From Chloroflexota bacterium (GTDB taxonomy: Bacteria; Chloroflexota; Anaerolineae; Promineifilales; Promineifilaceae), in the NCBI GenBank assembly GCA_963169155.1, contig CAUJGI010000447.1, positions 1-10,505 on the forward strand: DNA of 10,505 bases, in the 5' to 3' direction. Positions 1 through 5,668 of the stretch are shown one piece after another. The translations under genes and the position numbers were made by a program. Each line of letters begins with the position of its first letter. Positions within the stretch are counted from its first letter, which is position 1. The notes beneath the pieces were generated by a model. The model was not told the DNA's origin and did no database searches. It saw only the letters and a list, made by a program, of their open reading frames with translations.

Positions 1-236
1 GGTTCCAGGCTGGCAATGGCGATGGGATCGCCGCAGCCCAGCGACAGGCCGGTGACGTCGGCGGGCAGCTGGCTCACATCTACATCGTACAGCTCAGCAC
101 CGCAGCCGCATTCTTCCACATAGTCGGCCCCCGCGTCAGCCGCACAGCAGCCCGTTTGAAAGCCGGAGGCGATACGGCCGTACCGCTCCTGTACCGCCAG
201 GTGAATTTGATCAATTGAAATCGTATTGTTGGTCAT
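1..236 (-). CDS. arsM: Arsenite methyltransferase ArsM (N-terminal part, 3' end cut by window)
   Basis: The first 78 codons of a minus-strand gene that runs off the left edge. ArsM transfers methyl groups from S-adenosylmethionine to arsenite in the cytoplasm, giving methylated and finally volatile arsenicals. The visible part has the family's N-terminal features: a tyrosine-glycine pair near the start (YGRIASG, residues 19-25), a vicinal CC pair (30-31), further cysteines at 43 and 45, a YDV segment around 50, and SLGCGDP (65-71), the usual SLGCGNP motif with Asp for Asn. The SAM-binding glycine motif would follow beyond the edge. The ATG at 234-236 is preceded by GAGGT at good spacing. It lies 66 nt downstream of arsR on the same strand, so the two very likely share the arsR promoter and repression. 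Identification rests on motif recognition; the cut-off part cannot be judged. Confidence 0.86.
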   Translation of the reverse strand, partial: MTNNTISIDQIHLAVQERYGRIASGFQTGCCAADAGADYVEECGCGAELYDVDVSQLPADVTGLSLGCGDPIAIASLE

Positions 237-302
237 GTTTACCTCACATTGATAACCGTCTATATGTTTGGGCAAAAAAAAGCCCTTTATAAAAACTTTT
301 GT

Positions 303-602
303 TTACTTCACCACGACCGAGTCGAGGCTGACTTCAGGTGCAAAATTTTGCATAAGGAGACCGCAGCAAACCGCCACAGCATCCTGGTTTAGGGAGTAAA
401 AGATTTGTTTGCCTTCGCGTCGGGTGTGCATCAGCCCGGCCTCACGCAAGATAGCGAGGTGATGCGACACCGTCGGCTGCGACACGCCGCCCAACAAATC
501 CACCACATCGCTAACGCACAGCCAGCAGCAGCAGAGGTGGTTCATAATTTTTTGGCGGGTTTCGTCGGCAATCGCTTTGCCAAAGGTAATCGAGTCTGTC
601 AT
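303..602 (-). CDS. arsR: ArsR/SmtB-family arsenic-responsive repressor
   Basis: A small winged helix-turn-helix repressor of 99 residues from the preferred ATG at 600-602. ArsR binds its operator as a dimer and leaves DNA when As(III) binds cysteine thiolates. Visible: FGKAIADETRQKIMNHL (helix 1 region), a cysteine-rich CCCWLCVSD (24-32) where E. coli-type ArsR has ELCVCDL, the recognition helix SQPTVSHHLAILREAGL (41-57), the wing RREGKQIFYSL (61-71), and a C-terminal vicinal CC (79-80) before LLMQNFAPE. Cysteines at both places leave the inducer site unclear: the helix near the DNA-binding domain, or the C-terminal pair as in other ArsR subgroups. The frame is open upstream to a TTG at 629 and an ATG at 614, but the predicted transcription start is near 632, so those starts would have almost no leader and overlap the operator. 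The 602 ATG has GAGAG upstream. arsM follows on the same strand. Confidence 0.93.
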   Translation of the reverse strand: MTDSITFGKAIADETRQKIMNHLCCCWLCVSDVVDLLGGVSQPTVSHHLAILREAGLMHTRREGKQIFYSLNQDAVAVCCGLLMQNFAPEVSLDSVVVK

Positions 603-610
603 CACATCTC

Positions 611-634
611 TCATATCGAAGATCGTCAATATGA
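611..634 (-). promoter_or_regulatory. Probable ArsR operator: 24-bp imperfect palindrome over the arsR start site
   Basis: Two 12-base halves with no spacer match at 10 of 12 positions. The outer six bases (TCATAT / ATATGA) are perfect, and the two mismatches are at positions 7 and 10 of the half-site. The site begins 4 bp downstream of the -10 box and covers the expected start of transcription, as expected for autorepression. A 12+12 dyad is the usual size for ArsR/SmtB sites. That ArsR is the binder is inferred from position and symmetry. Confidence 0.62.
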
Positions 635-638
635 CGGC

Positions 639-666
639 ATTATAAACGATTGTTTGGTTTTGTCAA
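639..666 (-). promoter_or_regulatory. Sigma-70-type promoter of arsR-arsM
   Basis: On the minus strand, TTGACA (661-666) and TATAAT (639-644) are both perfect consensus hexamers with a 16-bp spacer. The expected start of transcription is near 631-633. That leaves about 30 nt of leader to the ATG at 602 and places the start inside the 611-634 palindrome. A consensus promoter under a repressor site fits a tightly controlled resistance unit. Confidence 0.85.
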
Positions 667-683
667 ACGGCCGTTTTCCCTGT

Positions 684-712
684 TTGACTTAACCTTTTGC
701 CACCGATAGAAT
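684..712 (+). promoter_or_regulatory. Sigma-70-type promoter of plsX
   Basis: TTGACT (684-689) and TAGAAT (707-712) are separated by exactly 17 bp. The expected start near 719 leaves a leader of about 29 nt before the plsX ATG at 748. It stands back to back with the arsR promoter: the two -35 boxes are 17 bp apart, and the 12-bp palindrome AAACGGCCGTTT (665-676) lies between and partly over them. Confidence 0.72.
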
Positions 713-747
713 CCAACATCTACCCTCAATCAAGCGAGAAGAGTACG

Positions 748-1746
748 ATGAAAATTGTTGTTGATGCCATGGGAAGTGACGATCATCCGGGGCCGGACGT
801 AGCCGGGGCCGTGCAGGCCGCCCGCGAATTTGGCGACCACATTATTTTGGTCGGGGATCAGGCCAAAATCGAGGCTGAACTGGCCAGCCAAAACACCAGC
901 GGCCTGGCGCTGGAAGTGGTGCACGCCAACCAGGCCATCTCCATGGAAGACAAGCCTTCCCAAATTGTCAAAAACAAGCCAGAGTCATCCATGCACGTGG
1001 GGCTGTCGCTGGTGAAAGTGGGCCGGGCCGATGCGTTTGTCTCGGCGGGCAACACCGGGGCGATTCTGGCGGTGGCCATGCTGCGCCAGGTAGGGCTGGG
1101 GCGTATCCCCGGCATCTTGCGCCCGGCGCTGGGCGTTATCTTCCCTACCAAACAGCGCCCCATGCTCATCGACAACGGGGCCAACGCCGACTGCCGCCCG
1201 GAATACCTGGTGCAGTTTGGCCTGATGGGCAGCCTGTACGTGGAGCGCATGTTAAACATCGAAAATCCGCGCGTGGCCCTTATTTCCAACGGGGAGGAAG
1301 AAGGCAAGGGGAACGAGCTGATCAAGGAAACAATTCCGCTTATGGCTGCCAGCGGGCTGAACTACGTGGGCAATATCGAGCCCAAGCAGTTTATGCAGGG
1401 GGCGGCCGATGTGGGGGTAACGGATGGCTTTACCGGCAACCTCATCATGAAAACGGCCGAATCCATCGCCAGCTACATGTCCGGCATCATCCGCGACGAG
1501 CTGATGGCCAACCCCATCACCATTTTGGGCGGGCTGCTGACGCGCTCGGCGTTTAAGCGGGTGCGGGCGCATCTGAATCCGGATGAAGTAGGTGGTGCGC
1601 CACTCTTGGGAGTGAACGGGGTTGTCATTGTTGCCCACGGCCGTTCCAATGCGTATGCCATCAAACAAGCCATCGGGCAGGCGCGCCGCATTGTGGAAAA
1701 CCAGGTCGTGGCGGCCATTACATCCGGTATTGCCGGTGAGCGGTAA
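748..1746 (+). CDS. plsX: Phosphate acyltransferase PlsX
   Basis: 332 residues, the usual PlsX length. PlsX converts acyl-ACP and phosphate into acyl-phosphate, the donor that PlsY uses to acylate glycerol-3-phosphate. It is a peripheral membrane enzyme at the start of phospholipid synthesis. Family blocks are all present: the N-terminal MKIVVDAMGSDDHPGP, VSAGNTGAILA (98-108), LRPALG (124-129), LIDNGANADCRPEYL (140-154), ALISNGEEEGKGNELIKE (177-194), GNIEPKQFMQGAADVGVTDG (208-227), FTGNLIMKTAES (228-239), and GGAPLLGVNGVVIVAHG (282-298). The frame is open 51 nt further upstream, but the ATG at 748 matches the family start and has GAGAAGAG in front. fabF follows 93 nt downstream, a common lipid-gene pairing; the usual fabH, fabD, fabG and acpP neighbours are absent here. 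Confidence 0.97.
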   Translation: MKIVVDAMGSDDHPGPDVAGAVQAAREFGDHIILVGDQAKIEAELASQNTSGLALEVVHANQAISMEDKPSQIVKNKPESSMHVGLSLVKVGRADAFVSAGNTGAILAVAMLRQVGLGRIPGILRPALGVIFPTKQRPMLIDNGANADCRPEYLVQFGLMGSLYVERMLNIENPRVALISNGEEEGKGNELIKETIPLMAASGLNYVGNIEPKQFMQGAADVGVTDGFTGNLIMKTAESIASYMSGIIRDELMANPITILGGLLTRSAFKRVRAHLNPDEVGGAPLLGVNGVVIVAHGRSNAYAIKQAIGQARRIVENQVVAAITSGIAGER

Positions 1747-1748
1747 TC

Positions 1749-1807
1749 AGTAAAAAGTGAAAAGTAATAAGTTTAACTTTTTCACTTATCACTTTTCACT
1801 TTTTACT
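1749..1807. repeat. Near-perfect 24-bp inverted repeat between plsX and fabF
   Basis: Left arm 1749-1772 and right arm 1784-1807 match at 23 of 24 positions around an 11-nt loop. The arms are A/T-rich and internally repetitive, with the unit AGTAAAAAGTGAAAAGT. There is no GC-rich stem and no clean T-tract after it, so it is a poor intrinsic terminator. It looks more like a small intergenic palindromic element, although in RNA it would form a long hairpin that could shield the plsX 3' end or damp read-through into fabF. Confidence 0.8.
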
Positions 1808-1839
1808 TCTCACTGCTTCTCAAAATTAAACAGGTAAAG

Positions 1840-3120
1840 ATGAATAACCATTTTCTGGACGCACGGGGACGGCCTCGGATCGTCATTACGGGCATGGGGG
1901 TGATGAGCCCGCTGGGCCACACCACGGAAGAGAGCTGGGATAGTTTGTTAAACGGCAGTTCCGGCATCGGCCCCATCACCCAGTTCGACGCCAGCCAATT
2001 CCCCTGCCGCATCGCGGGCGAAGTCAAAGAATTTGTCGCCAAAAAGTATATGGACTTCAAGGAAGCCCGGCGCATGTCACGTGCGTCCCAACTGGCCGTA
2101 GCTGCCGCCCGCATGGCCCTGGCCGATGCCGGCCTGCCCGAACCCGTGCCTAACGCCGAGCGCGTCGGCACATTGGTAGGCACCGGCGTCGGCGGCTTTG
2201 AGGTGGCCGACGAGAACCTGCAAATTTTGCGCAGCCAGGGCTTTAGCCGGGTCAGTCCGTTTGCCATGACCGGCTTTTTGCCCAACATGCCCAGCCATCA
2301 CGTCAGTCTGTTAGCCCGAGCCTTAGGACCCATCAGCACGGTAACGGCCGCTTGCGCCACCGGCACCCAGGCTGTTGGCGAAGCGATGGAGTACATTCGC
2401 AGCGGCCGGGCCGACATGATGATCACCGGCGGCGTGGAGGGGTTGATTCACGAAGCAGCGATTGCCGGGTTTGGCGCGATGCGCGCCCTCTCCACCAGCT
2501 TCAACGACACACCAGAAAAAGCCAGCCGTCCCTTCGACAAAGCTCGCGACGGCTTTGTGCTGAGCGAAGGCGCGGGCATTTTAATCATCGAGCGGCTGGA
2601 CCATGCCCTGGCCCGCAAGGCCCGCATCTACGCCGAGCTGCGCGGGTATGCCGCATCTTCCGACGCCTACCACGTGGCTCAGCCCGATCCGCAAGCGGCG
2701 GGCGCGGTGCGCGCCATGCAGTGGACGCTGCAAGATGCCTGCCTGCACCCCGACGACGTCAGCTACATTAACGCCCACGGCACTTCCACCCCGGTCAACG
2801 ACGCCGCCGAAACCTTTGCCGTGAAATCGGTCTTTGGCGAGCGGGCCTACGAACTACCCATCAGCAGCAGCAAGTCGGTGCTGGGCCACGCCATGGGCGG
2901 CGCGGGGGCCATCGAAGCGATCTTTTGCGCTCTGGCCCTGAACCAGGCGATCATTCCGCCCACCTGGAATTACGAGACGCCCGATCCCGAGTGCGACCTG
3001 GATTACGTGACCAATGGGCCGCGTCAGGCGGCGCTGGCAGTGGCCATGTCTAATTCGTTTGGTCTGGGCGGGCAAAATGCCTGCCTGATTTTGGGCAAAT
3101 ATGATAAAAATATGTCGTAG
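1840..3120 (+). CDS. fabF: Beta-ketoacyl-ACP synthase II
   Basis: 426 residues, slightly longer than the usual ~412. FabF condenses malonyl-ACP with acyl-ACP in the elongation step of type II fatty acid synthesis. The thiolase fold carries the complete catalytic set: nucleophile Cys172 in TAACATGTQ, His313 in NAHGTSTPVND, Lys345 and His350 in SSKSVLGHAMGGAGAIEA. Other family blocks are VITGMGVMSPLG (15-26), FDKARDGFVLSEGAG (232-246), and the C-terminal SNSFGLGGQNA (404-414). A polyketide synthase domain is unlikely because it is a stand-alone protein of FabF length beside plsX. The start ATG has AGG about 7 nt upstream and follows the 1749-1807 repeat. The last sense codon and stop (TCG TAG) lie inside the left arm of the 3115-3146 palindrome, so the element may have supplied the stop codon. 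Confidence 0.96.
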   Translation: MNNHFLDARGRPRIVITGMGVMSPLGHTTEESWDSLLNGSSGIGPITQFDASQFPCRIAGEVKEFVAKKYMDFKEARRMSRASQLAVAAARMALADAGLPEPVPNAERVGTLVGTGVGGFEVADENLQILRSQGFSRVSPFAMTGFLPNMPSHHVSLLARALGPISTVTAACATGTQAVGEAMEYIRSGRADMMITGGVEGLIHEAAIAGFGAMRALSTSFNDTPEKASRPFDKARDGFVLSEGAGILIIERLDHALARKARIYAELRGYAASSDAYHVAQPDPQAAGAVRAMQWTLQDACLHPDDVSYINAHGTSTPVNDAAETFAVKSVFGERAYELPISSSKSVLGHAMGGAGAIEAIFCALALNQAIIPPTWNYETPDPECDLDYVTNGPRQAALAVAMSNSFGLGGQNACLILGKYDKNMS

Positions 3121-3146
3121 AGACGTTGCAGGCAACGTCTCTACGA
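3115..3146. repeat. Perfect palindrome with 15-bp arms overlapping the fabF stop codon
   Basis: Left arm 3115-3129 (TCGTAGAGACGTTGC) and right arm 3132-3146 are exact reverse complements, separated by AG. The fabF TAG stop (3118-3120) is inside the left arm. The RNA hairpin would be very stable, but the following bases (TAACGATCCC...) are not a T-tract, so classic termination is doubtful. From memory, GTAGAGACGTTGC...GCAACGTCTCTAC-type units recur between genes in cyanobacteria and Chloroflexota, so this is probably one copy of a dispersed repeat. Confidence 0.85.
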
Positions 3147-3182
3147 TAACGATCCCTCTATTTTGATTTTGTTAAGGAAATT

Positions 3183-3935
3183 ATGGTTATTTTACGAGAC
3201 GATAAACGAATTGCCCGCCTGGCACAAATTGGCAAAGTTACCAGTTTTGCGGGCATGGGGGCCCTGGTGGCCGGGTTATTTTTGGTGTTTTTGCCCAACA
3301 CACAAAACCTGTTTATGTACCAGCTGCTGGCGCTGTTTACCGGTTGGTCATTGTCGCAGGTGGGCATTTATTTAAGCCGACAATACCTGGTAGAAAACCG
3401 GGCAGATATGATTTTGGATGAGGTGTTGCAGAAAGTGGCGCGAGACGGCCGTATCTACCATTACCTCCTCCCCACCCAGCACGTGCTGCTGATTCCCACC
3501 GGTATCATTGTGTTTGTGGCCAAACAGCACGTGGGCAACATTTCCGTGGATGGCGACAAATGGAAGCAGACCGGCCTGGGGCTGCGCCGCTGGTTTGGCC
3601 AGGAGCGCATTGGCAACCCCAGCCGTGAAGCGGCCCTGAGCGTCGAAGCGATTGCCAGCTACCTGAACAAAAATGCGCCGTCCGTGGAGGAAGTACCGAT
3701 TGGGGCGATGGTTGTCTTCACCAACAAGAGCAGCAAAGAGCTGGACCTGAAAAATTCGTCCATCCCGGCGATGCACTACACCAAGGTCAAAGGGTATCTG
3801 CGCCAGCAAAAGCGGGCCAAACCGATGCCCGAAGAAAATTTCCGGGCCATCCAGGCTGCCTTCGACAAAAAGGCCACCCATCTGCTGGTCGAGGCCGAGC
3901 GAGTCTCCCTGGTGGTGGCCGACGACGAAGAGTAG
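3183..3935 (+). CDS. Membrane-anchored NERD-like protein, probably without nuclease activity
   Basis: 250 residues. Two hydrophobic segments (about 21-38 and 45-64) form an N-terminal hairpin anchor. The soluble part then resembles a NERD (nuclease-related) domain: HYLLPTQHVLLIPTGIIVFVAKQHVGNISVDGDKW (93-127, quoted in two pieces: HYLLPTQHVLLIPTG and IIVFVAKQHVGNISVDGDKW) corresponds to the family pattern eiDHvLltptGi-viEvK-G-i--W. IGNPSREAALSVEAIASYL (143-161) corresponds to its GNP-Q helix, followed by the VVFTN strand (177-181). The two acidic positions expected of the nuclease core appear to be Gln99 and Val112, while Lys114 remains, so catalysis is unlikely. The C-terminus (about 215-250) is charged. 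AAGGA lies just before the ATG. The stop is 8 nt before the next gene, suggesting one transcript with the hydrolase and phoU. Its role is unknown; binding or scaffolding would be a guess. Confidence 0.72.
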   Translation: MVILRDDKRIARLAQIGKVTSFAGMGALVAGLFLVFLPNTQNLFMYQLLALFTGWSLSQVGIYLSRQYLVENRADMILDEVLQKVARDGRIYHYLLPTQHVLLIPTGIIVFVAKQHVGNISVDGDKWKQTGLGLRRWFGQERIGNPSREAALSVEAIASYLNKNAPSVEEVPIGAMVVFTNKSSKELDLKNSSIPAMHYTKVKGYLRQQKRAKPMPEENFRAIQAAFDKKATHLLVEAERVSLVVADDEE

Positions 3936-3943
3936 ATCTGGCA

Positions 3944-4630
3944 ATGGAAATTGCGTCAAACGTTCACTGGCTAGATGCTGGCGGCAGCAATGTGTATGTA
4001 GCGGTCGAGCCGCCCAATATTGTGCTGGTTGATACCGGTATGCCGCGCAAGCAAAGTGCTATTTTTGACTTCTTACACACGCTGGGCCACGCCCCCACCG
4101 AGCTGACGCACATTTTGGTGACTCATGCCGACATGGATCACGTCGGCAGCCTGGCCGCCCTTCAGGCAGCCTCCGGTGCCCAAGTGTGGGCCGGGGCAGA
4201 CGCTGCCCAGCTGATCAGCCGCGGCCAGTCGCCCAAACACATGCCGCCGGTTGTGCAGTGGATTATTGATACGTTTATGAAGTATGGCGCAGTGGCTCAG
4301 GACAAGATTTCTATTTTTCAAGATGGTGACACGCTGCCGTTTTTGGGCGGCTTGCAGGTGTTGGCCACGCCGGGGCACACCCTGGACCATTTTTCGTTTT
4401 TCAGCCCAGCTACCGGGGTCTTGTTTGTGGGGGATGCGCTGAATACGCGGGACGGCCGTATCAACCTCACCCCACCCCGCATTACGGCCGATAAAACGGC
4501 CGCACGCCGCTCGGCCATCCGTTTGCTCCACCTGTCGCCCACGGTGATCGCCTGTGGTCACGGTACACCCTCCACCAGGCACACACCTGATGACTTAACC
4601 AACCTGTTACATTCACTACCCGAAACATGA
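3944..4630 (+). CDS. Metallo-beta-lactamase-fold hydrolase
   Basis: 228 residues, a single MBL domain. Metal ligands are visible as H61-x-D63-x-D65-H66 in THADMDHVGSL, H145 in TPGHTLDH, D164 in FVGDALNT, and H206 in ACGHGTPS. The usual HxHxDH motif therefore has Asp for the second His, a variant seen in a subset of the superfamily (THGDxDHxG-type sequences). The N-terminus NVYVAVEPPNIVLVDTG (16-32) is the typical first strands. Members cleave thioesters, lactones, phosphodiesters or other substrates; none can be assigned here. No transmembrane segment or signal peptide is seen, so it is likely cytoplasmic. There is no good Shine-Dalgarno before the ATG, and it starts 8 nt after the preceding stop, so translation probably depends on coupling. 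phoU follows 8 nt later. Confidence 0.88.
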   Translation: MEIASNVHWLDAGGSNVYVAVEPPNIVLVDTGMPRKQSAIFDFLHTLGHAPTELTHILVTHADMDHVGSLAALQAASGAQVWAGADAAQLISRGQSPKHMPPVVQWIIDTFMKYGAVAQDKISIFQDGDTLPFLGGLQVLATPGHTLDHFSFFSPATGVLFVGDALNTRDGRINLTPPRITADKTAARRSAIRLLHLSPTVIACGHGTPSTRHTPDDLTNLLHSLPET

Positions 4631-4638
4631 GGTGAGCG

Positions 4639-5310
4639 ATGGCTATTTCCAGCCGCACAATTCTTGATCAGGAACTCAAACAGCTAAAAGACAACATCAT
4701 CCGGCTGGCCAGCGCCGCCACCGAAAGCATCGAAAAAGCGATGAACGCGCTGCAAACGCGCAATCTCGCCGAAGCGCAAAACATTGTTTCCAGCGATGAC
4801 GCCCTCAACCAGCTGCGTTACGCCATTGAACAACAGGCGCTCCTCATTTTGGCCACCCAGGCGCCCACCGCCTCTGACCTGCGCGCCGTGATTGCCGCCA
4901 TTCACCTGGCTGTGGAACTGGAGCGCATTGGCGACCATGCCGCGGGCATTGCCCGCCTGGTAGAGCGCCTGGAAGCCGAAGAGCAATTTGACACCTTTCA
5001 CAAGCTGCCTAAAATGGCCCGCCGCGCCAGCGAGATGGTGCAGCAGGGCATCGAGGCGTACATCAAACACGACCCGCAACTGGCCCTGAACATGATCAAG
5101 CGGGATGACAAGTTGGATCGGCAGTACAGCAGGTTGTTCAGCGAAGCACTTGAAGAAATGAAGGATGACAACTACATACGCCGCGCCACCTTCTTGCTTT
5201 GGGTCGGCCACAGCCTGGAGCGCATTGGTGACCGGGCGACCAACATTGCCGAACGCGTGATTTTCATGTGCACGGGCGAGTTTGTTGAAACGCCATCCTC
5301 GCTGGATTAA
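4639..5310 (+). CDS. phoU: PhoU-family phosphate signalling protein
   Basis: 223 residues, close to the family's usual 215-240. PhoU is an all-helical cytoplasmic protein of two repeated three-helix bundles that bind multinuclear metal clusters; it connects the Pst phosphate transporter with the PhoR sensor and restrains phosphate uptake. Both repeats show the signature: ELERIGDHAAGIA (93-105) and SLERIGDRATNIAERVIFMCTGE (192-214, given as SLERIGDRATNIA plus ERVIFMCTGE), with E95/D99 and E194/D198/E205 as metal ligands. The N-terminal FD/LDQELKQLKDNIIRLA-type helix is also present. A Shine-Dalgarno GAGGTGA overlaps the stop of the hydrolase gene, so the two are coupled. The odd point is context: no pstSCAB, phoR or phoB is visible, so this may be a paralogue or a phoU separated from the transporter. 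Confidence 0.94.
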   Translation: MAISSRTILDQELKQLKDNIIRLASAATESIEKAMNALQTRNLAEAQNIVSSDDALNQLRYAIEQQALLILATQAPTASDLRAVIAAIHLAVELERIGDHAAGIARLVERLEAEEQFDTFHKLPKMARRASEMVQQGIEAYIKHDPQLALNMIKRDDKLDRQYSRLFSEALEEMKDDNYIRRATFLLWVGHSLERIGDRATNIAERVIFMCTGEFVETPSSLD

Positions 5311-5374
5311 CGGCCGTATTCCACTTTCTCCACAATTTCATCCCAGCCTGCAGCCGTCCGCCACAAAGGCAAAG

Positions 5375-5403
5375 TTGACAACTATCCATAATGTCAATAG
5401 AAT
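5375..5403 (+). promoter_or_regulatory. Sigma-70-type promoter of the liv operon, with a dyad in the spacer
   Basis: TTGACA (5375-5380), a 17-bp spacer, and TAGAAT (5398-5403), the same -10 as the plsX promoter. The expected start is near 5410, giving a leader of about 260 nt. The -35 box is half of a perfect inverted repeat with TGTCAA at 5392-5397, directly before the -10 box. A factor bound to this 6-11-6 dyad would block polymerase, so it may be an operator; the dyad could also be chance. Confidence 0.68.
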
Positions 5404-5466
5404 TTTGAACCACTGAATCCGAGAAAAAGAGCACTTCACCCTTGAATCTGGAAGAGGAGGTGATAG

Positions 5467-5529
5467 TTGCCCACCAAACAGCTCAAAATAATAACCACGA
5501 CAGTTCCTGTCAGCCTTATTCCGTTTTAA
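5467..5529 (+). CDS. Candidate 20-residue leader peptide, rich in Ile/Leu/Val/Thr
   Basis: A TTG-started frame of 20 codons plus TAA, too short for routine gene calling. The reason to list it is the ribosome binding site: GGAGGTGAT (5456-5464) is a perfect nine-base complement to the 16S 3' end, so far from the lipoprotein ATG that it cannot serve that gene. The peptide core LKIITTTVPVSLIPF has seven Ile/Leu/Val and three of the peptide's four Thr. That resembles leader peptides of ilv-type attenuators, and the downstream genes look like a branched-chain amino acid transporter. The stop codon is inside a hairpin (5526-5550). Against it: a TTG start, no Ile/Leu/Val run as dense as known attenuators, and no obvious terminator before the next gene. 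Confidence 0.33.
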   Translation: MPTKQLKIITTTVPVSLIPF

Positions 5530-5550
5530 GCGCAAGTACAATTGCGTTAA
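5526..5550 (+). other. Hairpin at the end of the candidate leader ORF
   Basis: TTAA (5526-5529) and CGCAA (5531-5535) pair with TTGCG and TTAA (5542-5550) around the loop GTACAA, with G5530 bulged: nine pairs. It includes the UAA of the candidate leader ORF, so a ribosome terminating there would open it. There is no T-tract after it, so it is not an intrinsic terminator. Confidence 0.5.
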
Positions 5551-5668
5551 GTCAACAGGTTGTTTATGTAACTGTTCATCAGGAAAGCGAATCAGCTTCT
5601 CACAGAAACTGACCGCCCATTGGTGAACGGGTACCAAACCCATAATTTTCCGTAAGGAGGAGAATTAA

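Larger units (their letters stand above)
5311..5668. other. Gene-free stretch: promoter and long leader of the liv operon
   Basis: 358 bases between phoU and the binding-protein gene, the only gap over 300 bases. It opens with ACGGCCGT overlapping the phoU stop and shows no terminator for the upstream operon. It contains a promoter (5375-5403), a candidate leader ORF (5467-5529), a hairpin (5526-5550), a weaker stem AACAG/CTGTT with one bulge further on, and two overlapping alternative small stems near 5620-5645 (TTGGT/ACCAA versus GGGT/ACCC). It ends with the strong AAGGAGG before the lipoprotein ATG. I do not recognise a known riboswitch. A minus-strand frame crosses it but has no ribosome binding site. 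Confidence 0.6.

Noticed and set aside
270..285. GGGC-A8-GCCC dyad in the arsR/arsM gap as a terminator
   Set aside because: On the minus strand the T-run is the loop and not after the stem, and the stem has only four pairs. It is not a credible intrinsic terminator, and the two genes belong to one unit.
405..692. Plus-strand frame opposite arsR
   Set aside because: It is antisense to arsR and its promoter, without a ribosome binding site or a recognisable domain.
3944..4630. Reading the MBL protein as a beta-lactamase or glyoxalase II
   Set aside because: The fold is clear, but the HxDxDH variant and the absence of substrate-specific motifs do not permit a named activity.
5338..5643. A 101-codon minus-strand frame filling the phoU/lipoprotein gap
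   Set aside because: No ribosome binding site before its ATG, no recognisable domain, and it runs against a good plus-strand promoter. A decayed gene remnant cannot be excluded, but nothing supports it.
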